The notes below the pieces were generated by a model that was given only the letters and a program-made list of their open reading frames with translations, ran no database searches and had not been told where the DNA came from. DNA of 64,000 nt from the NCBI GenBank assembly GCA_046051225.1, contig JBJOOR010000008.1:62001-126000 (forward strand), read 5' to 3'. Source of the stretch: CAIODY01 sp046051225. Its GTDB lineage: Bacteria; Bacteroidota; Bacteroidia; Chitinophagales; CAIODY01. The translations under genes and the position numbers were made by a program. Below are positions 27,391 through 36,122 of this stretch, one piece after another (positions within the stretch are counted from its first letter, which is position 1; every line of letters starts with the position of its first letter).

Positions 27391-29955
27391 TTGTATCATT
27401 TGAAATTTGCACAAGTAATATTACCATTGGCTTTAAAAGAACTAACGTATGCTATTCCGTTGGCGCTTTCTAATGCTATAAAAATAGGTAGCCGTGTAGA
27501 GGTGCAAATTGGGAAAAAGAAAGTGTACTCTGCCATTGTATCCGAAATACACGACCGTGAACCATTGGAATACAAAGTAAAACCCATCAGCAATGTATTG
27601 GATGAAAACTCATTAGTAACGCCAGTTCAGATTCAGTTTTGGCGCTGGATTGCCGATTATTACATGAGCACCACAGGTGAAATATTGATGGAAGCTTTGC
27701 CATCAGGATTGAAATTAAAAAGCGAAACTAAAATTGTTTTGCATCCTGAATTTAATCATGATTATTCTGAATTAGATGGAGAGGAATTTACAATAGTTGA
27801 AGCAATTTCAAATAATGAAGAACTTAGTATTGATGATATTTTATTGATATTAGATTCTAAGAATTTTAGTAATCGAACAAATCTTTTTGGCGAAAATGAA
27901 ACTAAAAGAATTGAGAAAAAAATATCAATTGTTGATTGTTTTGTGATGCTTGAAAGACTTCAAGAAAAACAGATTGTTTTAATTGATGAAGAATTAGTTG
28001 AAAAATATAAAAATCTTTATGATTGTTTTATTTCCATTCATCCTCGATTAGTAAACAATGAAGCGCTTTTACAGCAAGTGTTTCAGGATTTAGAAAAAAA
28101 AGCTGTAAGACAATCGAACACTTTGCTTTCTTATTTTATGATGATAAAAAAAGAAGAGCAAGTGGTAGAAAGTGATGAATTGATTTGGGTAAATCAAACA
28201 GAATTAATAAAAAAATCGGCCAGCAATTCATCGGTTATAAATGCTTTGATTGATAAAGAAATTTTGCAATCGAAAAAGATGGAAGTTAGCCGATTGAAGT
28301 TTAAAGGTGGCAATAATAATACTTATCAATTTACAAATGCACAGCAACTGGCTTTTGAAAATTTAGAAAAACAATTGCAGCAAAAAGATGTGGTTTTATT
28401 ACATGGCGAAACAGGAAGCGGCAAAACTTTATTGTATGTTGAGTTGATAAAACAAGCCATCAGCAAAGGCGAACAGGTTTTGTTTTTATTACCCGAAATT
28501 ACATTAACCGAACATTTAATTACTAAATTAAAACATTGGTTAGGCGAAGAAATTGCAGTGTATCACAGCAGATATAATGACAATCAACGTGTTGAAATTT
28601 GGAATGCTGTGATGCAAAAAAAATACAAAGTAGTGGTAGGTGCACGTTCGGCAATTTTTCTTCCATTCAGCAATTTAGGATTAATTATAATTGATGAAGA
28701 ACACGATGCTTCATTTAAGCAATCGCAGCGTCAGCCACATTATCATGCTCGTGATGCAGCAATTTATCTGGCTCATATTTTTAAAGCAAAAACAATTTTA
28801 GGAAGTGCAACACCATCGTTGGAAACATGGCAAAATGCCTATCAGCAAAAATATGGTTTAGTAAAATTAAAAGAGAAGTACGGTGTAGCCGATTCTGAAA
28901 AAAGCAAATCAACTAAAATCGAATTAATTGATTTACGAGAAGCCAACAGAATGAAAACCATGAAGGGAAGTTTTTCATGGAAATTATTTGAAGCCATACA
29001 AAAAACAGTAGCTGATAAAAAACAAGTTTTATTGTTTCAAAATAGAAGAGGTTATTCGCCATCATTATATTGTGGTGTTTGCGGCTGGATACCCGAATGC
29101 AACAACTGTTCGGTAAAATTAACGTATCATAAATATTCCGATTCTTTGAGTTGTCATTATTGCAATTTTACAAGAAGAGTTATTCAATCATGCCCACGAT
29201 GTGGCGAAAGCAATATGAAAATTCAGGGCGTAGGAACTGAAAAAGTAGAAGACGAATTAAAAATTTTATTACCTGAATTACGCATAGCAAGAATGGATGC
29301 AGACACGGTGAGAGGCAATGATGGGCATCAACGCATGATGGATAAATTTGAAAAAGGCGAAATTGATGTATTGGTTGGAACGCAGATGATTACAAAAGGA
29401 TTAGATTTTGAAAATATTGGATTGGTAGGCGTTTTAAGTGCCGATGCTTTAATGAGTTTTCCTGATTTTAGAGTGAATGAAAGAGCCTATCAAACCTTGC
29501 ATCAAGTAAGTGGTAGAACGGGACGAAAAAACAATAATGGTGCAGTGATGATACAGGCTTTGAATATTAAAAACTCAACATTGCAATGGTTTTTACGGCA
29601 AGATATTGATGCTTTTTATGATGAAGAATTGAAGTTTAGGCAAACACTTTTATATCCACCATTTGCCAGATTAATTCATGTTGAAATAAAACATAGAAAA
29701 GCTGAAACTGCTGTGGCTGCTGCTAATTGGCTACATCAAAAATTATTACCAGCATTGGGTAAATTTGTTTTAGGTCCATCGGTACCAGCAATTGATAGAG
29801 TTAAAAATTATTACCGCCGTGAATTGCTAATTAAAATAAATAGAAATCAAAGTGGATTGAAAGAAACTAAAACTTTGCTTCGTCAATGTTTAGCTGAAAT
29901 GCCAACAGTGAAAGGTTTTGGGCAAGTAGTAGCGGATGTAGATGTGGATTGTTGA
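27391..29955 (+). CDS. priA: primosomal protein N' (replication restart helicase PriA)
   Basis: 854 residues. An N-terminal DNA 3'-end binding domain is followed by helicase lobe 1 with Walker A GETGSGKT (339-346) and DEEH (435-438), a zinc-binding module with eight Cys starting CGVCGWIPECNNC (561-573), and lobe 2 with GTQMITKGLDFENIGLVGVL and QVSGRTGRKN. It reloads the replicative helicase at stalled forks. TTG at 27391 is chosen as the start because YHLKFAQVILPLALKELTYA is the family N-terminus and no ATG precedes it. A near-consensus CATCTTTG box lies just upstream at about 27373. The region around residues 120-310 is longer and more acidic than in E. coli PriA. Confidence 0.95.
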   Translation: MYHLKFAQVILPLALKELTYAIPLALSNAIKIGSRVEVQIGKKKVYSAIVSEIHDREPLEYKVKPISNVLDENSLVTPVQIQFWRWIADYYMSTTGEILMEALPSGLKLKSETKIVLHPEFNHDYSELDGEEFTIVEAISNNEELSIDDILLILDSKNFSNRTNLFGENETKRIEKKISIVDCFVMLERLQEKQIVLIDEELVEKYKNLYDCFISIHPRLVNNEALLQQVFQDLEKKAVRQSNTLLSYFMMIKKEEQVVESDELIWVNQTELIKKSASNSSVINALIDKEILQSKKMEVSRLKFKGGNNNTYQFTNAQQLAFENLEKQLQQKDVVLLHGETGSGKTLLYVELIKQAISKGEQVLFLLPEITLTEHLITKLKHWLGEEIAVYHSRYNDNQRVEIWNAVMQKKYKVVVGARSAIFLPFSNLGLIIIDEEHDASFKQSQRQPHYHARDAAIYLAHIFKAKTILGSATPSLETWQNAYQQKYGLVKLKEKYGVADSEKSKSTKIELIDLREANRMKTMKGSFSWKLFEAIQKTVADKKQVLLFQNRRGYSPSLYCGVCGWIPECNNCSVKLTYHKYSDSLSCHYCNFTRRVIQSCPRCGESNMKIQGVGTEKVEDELKILLPELRIARMDADTVRGNDGHQRMMDKFEKGEIDVLVGTQMITKGLDFENIGLVGVLSADALMSFPDFRVNERAYQTLHQVSGRTGRKNNNGAVMIQALNIKNSTLQWFLRQDIDAFYDEELKFRQTLLYPPFARLIHVEIKHRKAETAVAAANWLHQKLLPALGKFVLGPSVPAIDRVKNYYRRELLIKINRNQSGLKETKTLLRQCLAEMPTVKGFGQVVADVDVDC

Positions 29956-29961
29956 TTTTGA

Positions 29962-29993
29962 TTTGTTTTCTAATAGAAAACTTTATACTTTTG
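29962..29993 (+). promoter_or_regulatory. promoter of the higBA module
   Basis: TTTG (29962-29965), 20 bases, then TACTTTTG (29986-29993): a good match to the Bacteroidota -33/-7 pair. The predicted start falls at or within a few bases of the GTG at 29998, so the toxin mRNA would be leaderless or nearly so. Confidence 0.65.
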
Positions 29994-29997
29994 TATC

Positions 29998-30309
29998 GTG
30001 TATAATATCATTGCCCGAAAAACTTTATTAGACTATTGTAAAAAATATCCTCAAGCATCTACAGCGTTACAAGAATTGTATTACGAGTTGCTAAATGGGA
30101 AATTTAAAAATTATAATGAATTAAAAAATGTTTACCCAAATGCTAGTATTATTCAAGATAACCGAGTAATATTTAATGTGTTGAGTAATCATTATAGATT
30201 AGTTGTACGTGTAGTTTTTGAATATAAAACTATTCAAATAAAATGGTTTGGAACGCATGCTGAATATGATAAAATAAATGTTGCTACTATTAAATTTAAG
30301 AAAAAATGA
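29998..30309 (+). CDS. higB: type II toxin, HigB family mRNA interferase
   Basis: 103 residues of the HigB (RelE-superfamily) fold: YNIIARKTLLDYCKKYPQA at the N-terminus, then a W/Y-rich segment and the C-terminal YRLVVRVVFEYKTIQIKWFG plus HAEYDKIN, which is the diagnostic HigB ending with the catalytic-type His/Asp/Tyr. Such toxins cut mRNA on the ribosome. The start is GTG. The toxin-first order and the 4-base ATGA overlap with the antitoxin gene are typical of higBA. The module begins 43 bases after priA and has its own promoter. Confidence 0.88.
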   Translation: MYNIIARKTLLDYCKKYPQASTALQELYYELLNGKFKNYNELKNVYPNASIIQDNRVIFNVLSNHYRLVVRVVFEYKTIQIKWFGTHAEYDKINVATIKFKKK

Positions 30310-30668
30310 ACATCGAACTTAAGCCAATTAAAAACAATAAAACCTACCAACAATATTTAGATTGGGTGGATATACAATTTGATAAAAGTGTAAAACCAAA
30401 TACACCTCAAGGAGAAAAATTGCAAGTAGCTTTGTTGTTAATCAAACAATATGAAGATGCTCATTTCCCAATTCCGATGCCCGAAGCCATTGATGCCGTA
30501 AAAATAAAAATGAAAGAAAAAGGGATGCGTAATCAGGATTTGGTAAATATTATTGGTACTAAAAGTTATGTATCATCATTGTTAAATAAACGCAAACCAC
30601 TAACTTTACAAATAGCAAAAATATTTCATCAACAATTAGGTATTCCAGCTGAAATATTGTTGGCGTAA
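30306..30668 (+). CDS. higA: antitoxin HigA, XRE-type helix-turn-helix
   Basis: 120 residues. The N-terminal part (ELKPIKNNKTYQQYLDWVD) is the toxin-binding region. The C-terminal half has an XRE helix-turn-helix, EAIDAVKIKMKEKGMRNQD followed by LVNIIGTKSYVSSLLNKRKP, as in HigA antitoxins encoded after HigB. It neutralises HigB and normally represses its own operon. Start ATG 30306 overlaps the higB stop by four bases, which suggests translational coupling. Confidence 0.88.
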   Translation: MNIELKPIKNNKTYQQYLDWVDIQFDKSVKPNTPQGEKLQVALLLIKQYEDAHFPIPMPEAIDAVKIKMKEKGMRNQDLVNIIGTKSYVSSLLNKRKPLTLQIAKIFHQQLGIPAEILLA

Positions 30669-30699
30669 AAATCATTTAATTTTACAAAAATATTTTACC

Positions 30700-30924
30700 A
30701 TGAATCATTTAAAAGAAATACTACAATTGAGTGTTGATGAGCGTATTCACATGGTTGAAACCATTTGGGATAGTATAGAAAAAGATGCGATTAGTGATTT
30801 AACTGAATCGCAAAAACAACTTATTAATGAACGATTAGAGGCTTATGAAAATAATCCAACCTTGGGTTCGCCTTGGAGTGAAGTTAAAAATCGGATTCAA
30901 AATAAATTAGAAAACACTTTATAA
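30700..30924 (+). CDS. addiction module antitoxin (ParE/RelE-partner type), toxin gene missing
   Basis: 74 residues of the small helical addiction module component family: LSVDERIHMVETIWDSI (about 9-25), then LTESQKQLINERLEAYENNP, then a GSPWSEVKNRI close. Members are normally followed within a few bases by a RelE/ParE-like toxin gene. Here the next gene, 51 bases on, is dusB, and no toxin-sized ORF lies between, so this is an orphan antitoxin. It is 31 bases after higA, possibly on the same transcript. It might regulate in trans or be a remnant. Confidence 0.8.
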   Translation: MNHLKEILQLSVDERIHMVETIWDSIEKDAISDLTESQKQLINERLEAYENNPTLGSPWSEVKNRIQNKLENTL

Positions 30925-30975
30925 AAGAGTCTCCCAATCATAATCCATAAATCTAAAATCACAAATAAAAAGGAA

Positions 30976-32016
30976 TTGATTAAAATAGGAACCATAGAAC
31001 TACCCGATTCTCCATTATTGTTAGCACCAATGGAAGATGTTAGCGATCCTCCTTTTAGAGCCGTGTGTAAAGACAATGGCGCTGATTTAATGTATACTGA
31101 ATTTATCAGCAGCGAAGGATTAATTCGTGATGCCATAAAGAGCCGACAAAAGTTGGATATTTTCGATTATGAAAAACCTGTGGGTATTCAAATTTTTGGT
31201 GGCGATGAAGATAGTTTGGCAATGGCTGCACGTATTGTAGATGCAACAAATCCTGATTTATTAGATATTAATTTTGGTTGCCCAGTAAAAAAAGTGGCGC
31301 TGAAAGGCGCAGGGGCAGGCGTTTTGAAAGATGTTGATTTGATGGTGCGATTAACCGAAGCTGTTGTTAAATCAACTAAATTGCCTGTAACTGTAAAGAC
31401 AAGATTAGGCTGGGATGAAAATAGTTTCAACATTGAAGAAGTGGCAGAACGCTTGCAGGATGTGGGTATTCAGGCTTTAGCAATTCACGGACGCACCAGA
31501 GCGCAGATGTACAAAGGCTCGGCAGATTGGACTTTGATTGGAAAAGTGAAAAATAACCCACGAATTAAAATACCAATTTTTGGTAATGGCGATATTGATT
31601 CGGCACAAAAAGCAGTGGAATATAAAAACCGTTATGGTGTAGATGGTGTGATGATTGGCAGAGCTGCCATAGGCTACCCATGGATTTTTAGAGAAATAAA
31701 ACACTATGCAAAAACAGGCGAATTGTTGCCGCCACCAACTATGGAAGAACGAATTTCGGTTTGTAAAAAACATTTAAAACGTTCGTTAGAATGGAAAGGA
31801 CCATTACTTGGTATTTTTGAAATGCGTCGACATTATACCAATTACTTAAAAGGATTGCCACATATTAAAGATTACAGATTAAAGCTTGTAACGCTGATGG
31901 ATGGCGAAGAAATTAATGCTACATTAGATGAAATTGCAACAAAATATGCTGGCTACGAATTTCCAAAAACAAATATCGAGTTGATAAATTATCATGATAA
32001 ATGTTCGATAAATTAA
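30976..32016 (+). CDS. dusB: tRNA-dihydrouridine synthase, DusB type
   Basis: Reduces specific uridines of tRNA to dihydrouridine with FMN and NADPH. Motifs in order: LAPMEDVSDPPFRAVC, DINFGCPVKKV with the catalytic Cys, GAGAGVLKD, TVKTRLGWD, AIHGRTRAQMYKGSADW, GNGDI, then MIGRAAIGYPWIF; the C-terminal helical tRNA-binding domain follows. 346 residues is normal. The start is taken as TTG at 30976 (IKIGTIELPDSPLLL), which matches the family N-terminus; no ATG is upstream in frame. It is inserted between toxin-antitoxin-like genes on both sides. Confidence 0.93.
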   Translation: MIKIGTIELPDSPLLLAPMEDVSDPPFRAVCKDNGADLMYTEFISSEGLIRDAIKSRQKLDIFDYEKPVGIQIFGGDEDSLAMAARIVDATNPDLLDINFGCPVKKVALKGAGAGVLKDVDLMVRLTEAVVKSTKLPVTVKTRLGWDENSFNIEEVAERLQDVGIQALAIHGRTRAQMYKGSADWTLIGKVKNNPRIKIPIFGNGDIDSAQKAVEYKNRYGVDGVMIGRAAIGYPWIFREIKHYAKTGELLPPPTMEERISVCKKHLKRSLEWKGPLLGIFEMRRHYTNYLKGLPHIKDYRLKLVTLMDGEEINATLDEIATKYAGYEFPKTNIELINYHDKCSIN

Positions 32017-32025
32017 TTTTTTGAA

Positions 32026-32598
32026 ATGCCCACATTATACATATTAGCAGGTTGTAATGGTGCTGGTAAAACAACAGTAGCTAAAACTTTATTACCACAA
32101 TTATTTAATTGCGATGAGTTTGTAAATGCTGATTTAATTGCTCGTGGTATTTCACCATATCACCCCGAGGAAGTATCAATTCAAGCAGGGAAAATAATGA
32201 TTGAACGAATTAATTTTTTAGCTTCTCAAAAAAAAACGTTTGCTATTGAAACTACTTTATCATCTAAAAGCTATTTATCATTCATTAAAAATTGTAGTGC
32301 TATTGGTTATAAAATTGAGTTGTTTTATTTTTGGCTAAATAGCTTCGAAATGGCTGTGAGCCGTGTAGAGCAAAGGGTAATAGAGGGTGGACACAATATT
32401 CCAAAAAATGACATTGAAAGACGATACTTTAGAGGAATACAAAATCTTACTAATTTATATATACCAATTTGTAATGCTTGGTTAGTATTTAACAATTCAA
32501 ATAAACATCATTCAGAAATGATTGCCTCTGGAGAGTTTGATGAAGTTCAAAAAATATTTAACTTTGAAACTTGGAATAAAATAAAATCAATCAAATAA
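32026..32598 (+). CDS. zeta toxin-like P-loop kinase
   Basis: 190 residues with Walker A GCNGAGKTT (9-17), FVNADLIARGISPYHPE (a zeta-type substrate loop with Asp) and FAIETTLSSKSYL, which in zeta toxins holds substrate-contacting residues. RVIEGGHNIPKNDIERRY follows, with the Arg pair used as a lid. Zeta toxins phosphorylate UDP-N-acetylglucosamine and related nucleotide sugars. No epsilon antitoxin is upstream; a 54-codon ORF follows four bases downstream and is a candidate partner. It lies nine bases after dusB. It could also be a non-toxic kinase of the same fold. Confidence 0.78.
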   Translation: MPTLYILAGCNGAGKTTVAKTLLPQLFNCDEFVNADLIARGISPYHPEEVSIQAGKIMIERINFLASQKKTFAIETTLSSKSYLSFIKNCSAIGYKIELFYFWLNSFEMAVSRVEQRVIEGGHNIPKNDIERRYFRGIQNLTNLYIPICNAWLVFNNSNKHHSEMIASGEFDEVQKIFNFETWNKIKSIK

Positions 32599-32602
32599 TT
32601 TT

Positions 32603-32767
32603 ATGAGTTCAACATTTCAGCAGTATATAGATAAAATAGAAAAAGCTTTACAACTTTCTTACAAGAATATGTTGAAAGAGAAAATCAAAAATGATGAATT
32701 TTTAATCGTTTCTGAAAATGGTAAAGTTGTAAAAATACCTGCAAAGGATATTAAGTTACCCGAATAA
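32603..32767 (+). CDS. small ORF downstream of the zeta-like kinase, candidate antitoxin
   Basis: ATG 32603 to TAA 32767 encodes 54 residues: an amphipathic charged helix (FQQYIDKIEKALQLSYKNML, about 5-24) followed by a short strand-like tail (FLIVSENGKVVKIPAKDIKL). Codon use is like its neighbours. It begins four bases after the zeta-like gene and ends exactly one base before the TTG of lpxH, so it is packed into the transcript. I do not recognise the family. The size, charge and position fit an antitoxin, but that is an inference. Confidence 0.6.
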   Translation: MSSTFQQYIDKIEKALQLSYKNMLKEKIKNDEFLIVSENGKVVKIPAKDIKLPE

Positions 32768-33517
32768 TTGACAGCCACTAAAACATACTTTCTTTCCGAT
32801 TTTCACTTAGGAACACCCAATGTTCAAGCAAGCCTTGAACGTGAAAAATTGCTTTGCAAATTTTTAGATTCAATTGCCGATGATGCAAAAACAATTTATT
32901 TAGTAGGTGATATTTTCGATTTTTGGTTCGAATACAAAACTGTTGTACCTAAAGGGTTTTTGCGTTTTTTTTCAAGATTAGTAATGCTGAAAGAAAAAGG
33001 AATTGAAGTTGTAGTATTCACAGGCAATCACGATTTATGGATGCAAGATTATTTTGAAACCGAATTGCAAATTCCTGTTCATTTTAAACCCATTCAAATT
33101 GATATTGATAATAAGAAATTTTTTATTGGTCATGGCGATGGCTTAGGCCCTGGCGATAAAGGATATAAATGGATGAAAAAAATATTTACCAATCCTTTTT
33201 GCCAATGGTTGTTTAGATGGATTCATCCTGATATTGGTGTGGGGATGGCAAATTATTTTAGTCGTAAAAGCCGCAGTGCAACTGGTATTGCTGATGAAAA
33301 AAATTTTGGCAACGATGAATGGTTGGTGCAATATGCTAACCGCAAATTAGAATCAAATCATTACGATTATTTTATTTTCGGTCATCGTCATTTACCATTA
33401 AATGTACAGTTGAAAAATAATAGCCGCTATATTAATTTAGGCGATTGGCTTAAATACAATAGCTATGCGGTGTTTGATGGAACTAATTGTGAGTTGAAAT
33501 ATTTTGATAAGTTGTAG
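32768..33517 (+). CDS. lpxH: UDP-2,3-diacylglucosamine diphosphatase (LpxH type)
   Basis: A 249-residue calcineurin-like metallophosphoesterase that makes lipid X for lipid A synthesis at the membrane surface. Metal motifs in order: SDFHLGTPN with Asp11 and His13, VGDIFDFWFEY, FTGNHDLWM, then HGDGLGPGDKGYKWMK (LpxH-like GDG region), then FGHRHLP. It starts at TTG 32768 with no gap after the preceding stop, since no ATG gives the SDFHLG start. The 149 bases after it before gldF hold no recognised gene. Confidence 0.88.
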   Translation: MTATKTYFLSDFHLGTPNVQASLEREKLLCKFLDSIADDAKTIYLVGDIFDFWFEYKTVVPKGFLRFFSRLVMLKEKGIEVVVFTGNHDLWMQDYFETELQIPVHFKPIQIDIDNKKFFIGHGDGLGPGDKGYKWMKKIFTNPFCQWLFRWIHPDIGVGMANYFSRKSRSATGIADEKNFGNDEWLVQYANRKLESNHYDYFIFGHRHLPLNVQLKNNSRYINLGDWLKYNSYAVFDGTNCELKYFDKL

Positions 33518-33666
33518 AATACTTATTTGCATCAAATAAATTTTACAATCATTTAGTACAATACTTTTCACAACAGAATGTTATCGGTGCAAAATCTTTT
33601 ACATCAGTGTAATCAGCGTTCGATTATTTTATTTTTCTTTGCTTAATAAAATTAATTTCAAAATAA

Positions 33667-34398
33667 ATGTTAGCCATTTTCAGAAAAGAAATTACGGTAT
33701 TTTTTAGTTCCCTGATTGGTTATATTACCATGGGCGTTTTTTTAATTGCGCTGGGTTTGTTCGTATGGCTATTTACCGAAAGCAGCGTATTGCAAAGCGG
33801 CTACGCCAATATTGATGCATTGTTTACCACAGCACCATTAATACTTTTATTTTTAATTCCAGCTATTACCATGCGTTCGTTAGCCGAAGAAAATAAAAAC
33901 GGAACCATTGAATTATTAACCACAAGACCATTAACCGATTGGCAAATTATTACAGGAAAATATTTAGCTGCATTGGCTTTATACGCCATTAGTTTATTGC
34001 CTACATTGGTTTATTATTACTCGGTTTATCATTTAGCTCAACCCGTTGGCAACATTGATAATGGTGCATTAATCGGCTCTTACTTCGGGTTGTTTATGTT
34101 GGGTGCTACATTTACAGCTATTGGCATTTTTTCATCATCGCTTACCTCTAATCAAGTAGTTGCATTTATTACAGCTTTAAGTTTTTGTTTTATTATGTAC
34201 ATGAGTTTTGATTACATAGCAAAGCTGCCAGGCATATTTGGCAAGTTCGATTTTTATGTTCAACAAATCGGTATCAATTCGCATTATACGGCTGTAAGCT
34301 ATGGTGTGATTGATGTTAGAGATGTAATTTATTTTTTATCGGTAATTGTATTATTTCTTTTTGGAACTAAAACAGTAATGAATTCAAGAAAATGGTAA
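33667..34398 (+). CDS. gldF: gliding motility-associated ABC transporter permease GldF
   Basis: 243 residues with six hydrophobic helices and the GldF start MLAIFRKEITVFFSSLIGYI. The loop AITMRSLAEENKNGTIELL, then TRPLTDWQIITGKY, is the ABC-2 permease coupling region conserved in GldF. GldF, GldG and the ATPase GldA form an ABC complex needed for gliding in Flavobacterium. gldG overlaps by seven bases (ATGGTAA), suggesting coupled translation; gldA is not in the window, as is usual. Confidence 0.93.
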   Translation: MLAIFRKEITVFFSSLIGYITMGVFLIALGLFVWLFTESSVLQSGYANIDALFTTAPLILLFLIPAITMRSLAEENKNGTIELLTTRPLTDWQIITGKYLAALALYAISLLPTLVYYYSVYHLAQPVGNIDNGALIGSYFGLFMLGATFTAIGIFSSSLTSNQVVAFITALSFCFIMYMSFDYIAKLPGIFGKFDFYVQQIGINSHYTAVSYGVIDVRDVIYFLSVIVLFLFGTKTVMNSRKW

Positions 34399-36101
34399 AT
34401 AAAAAAACAAATAAAGTTCAAAAATCTATCACCATCATTGCGGCAATTTTAGCTGTATTGATTTTGATAAATGTGGCTGCAAATTATTTTTTTCATAATA
34501 TGCGATTAGATTTAACAGCCGAAAAGCGTTATACACTATCGCCTTCAACAAAAAAAATATTAACTAGTCTTGATGATTATGTATATGTAAAATGTTATTT
34601 AAAAGGCGATTTTCCTGCTGGATTTATGAAATTGCAACAATCAACTAAAGAGATGTTGGATGAATTTTCGAATGTGGCTGGTAAAAAATTTAGATATGAA
34701 TTTATTGATGTAAAAGAAGGAAGAAACGAACAGCAACAAAAGGATTTAAGAACTCAATTAGAGCAAAAAGGAATTAATCCAATAAAATTAAATGTTCAAT
34801 CTGAAGATAATTTTAAAGAACAAATTATTTATCCTTGGTGTCTTATAACCTATAAGGACAAAGAAATTCCAGTTATTATTTTAAATAATCAAATAGGAAA
34901 AAGTCCAAGCGAACAATTAAATAATTCGGTAGCATTGTTAGAATATAATTTGGTAGCCGCAATAGATAAAGCTAAAGAAACCAGAAAAAAAACCGTGGCA
35001 GTTTCATCAGGCAATGGCGAAATGCCAACTGCCAATATGATTGATTTTTTAAATACTATTGTTAAGGATTATGATGCTGCCCCTGTTGATTTGAATAAAA
35101 TAGCACGAATTCCGAATGAAAAAGTAGATGCATTAATTATCCCAAAACCATCAAAAGAATTTACTGAACAAGAAAAATTTAAGATAGACCAATTTGTGAT
35201 GAATGGCGGCAAAGTATTGTGGTTAGTAGATATGTTGGATGGTGATATTGATTCGCTACGAACACGAAAAGAATATATAGCGCCAGATTTTCCACTTAAT
35301 ATTGATGATTTGTTATTTGCTTATGGTGTTAGAATTAATAAAGCATTTGTGCAAGATTATAGCTGTGCACCATTGCCAATGGTAAATGGTTATGTAAATA
35401 ATCAACCGCAATTTCAAATGTATCCATGGCTCTATTTTCCTGTAATTATGAGCAGCAGTAATCATCCTATTTCAAAAAATTTGGATGCAATTTTAACCAT
35501 GTTTCCTTCTTGCATTGATACCGTTGGAAATTCTAGAATTAAAAAATCTGTTTTGTTGCAAAGCTCAAAGTACAGTCGTGTTGTGTATTCGCCAGTAAGT
35601 GTAGATATACGCATGATGAAAATGCAACCTAAACCCGAATATTTTAACAAGCCTAATCAAATCATTTCTGTATTATTAGAAGGTAAATTTAGTTCGCCCT
35701 ATGCTGGCAGAATATCGCCAATAATGGCTGCTACACTTGATTCGCTGCACATTATATTTAAAGAAAGAAGTGAATTCAATAAAATGATAATAGTAGCCGA
35801 TGGTGATATTATTAAAAATCCGATTGGTAAAAAAGATTTTCAATATCCTTGTGGTTATTATCCATTTACAAAGCAAACATTTGCTAATAAAGATTTTGTG
35901 TTGAATTGCATGAAATATTTAACAGATGAAACAGGTGTAATTGATGCCCGTGCAAAAGAAATCAAATTGCGATTATTAGACGAACCAAAAGTGAAAGAAG
36001 AAAAAACTAAATGGCAATTGATAAACATTTTGCTACCATTAATTTTAATTGTATTTATCGGTATTACGTTCAACTATATTCGTGAAAAAAAATATTCATA
36101 A
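34392..36101 (+). CDS. gldG: gliding motility-associated ABC transporter protein GldG
   Basis: 569 residues: one N-terminal helix (about 12-33), a large periplasmic region and one C-terminal helix (about 540-562). The start of the mature part, MRLDLTAEKRYTLSPSTKKI, and GKVLWLVDMLDGDIDSLR are GldG signatures (ABC-type uncharacterised transport domain). It works with GldF, encoded immediately upstream with a seven-base overlap. The protein probably couples the transporter to periplasmic or outer-membrane partners; its substrate is not known in any organism. Confidence 0.92.
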   Translation: MVNKKTNKVQKSITIIAAILAVLILINVAANYFFHNMRLDLTAEKRYTLSPSTKKILTSLDDYVYVKCYLKGDFPAGFMKLQQSTKEMLDEFSNVAGKKFRYEFIDVKEGRNEQQQKDLRTQLEQKGINPIKLNVQSEDNFKEQIIYPWCLITYKDKEIPVIILNNQIGKSPSEQLNNSVALLEYNLVAAIDKAKETRKKTVAVSSGNGEMPTANMIDFLNTIVKDYDAAPVDLNKIARIPNEKVDALIIPKPSKEFTEQEKFKIDQFVMNGGKVLWLVDMLDGDIDSLRTRKEYIAPDFPLNIDDLLFAYGVRINKAFVQDYSCAPLPMVNGYVNNQPQFQMYPWLYFPVIMSSSNHPISKNLDAILTMFPSCIDTVGNSRIKKSVLLQSSKYSRVVYSPVSVDIRMMKMQPKPEYFNKPNQIISVLLEGKFSSPYAGRISPIMAATLDSLHIIFKERSEFNKMIIVADGDIIKNPIGKKDFQYPCGYYPFTKQTFANKDFVLNCMKYLTDETGVIDARAKEIKLRLLDEPKVKEEKTKWQLINILLPLILIVFIGITFNYIREKKYS

Positions 36102-36122
36102 GTGTTTTTAAAATAAATTGCT

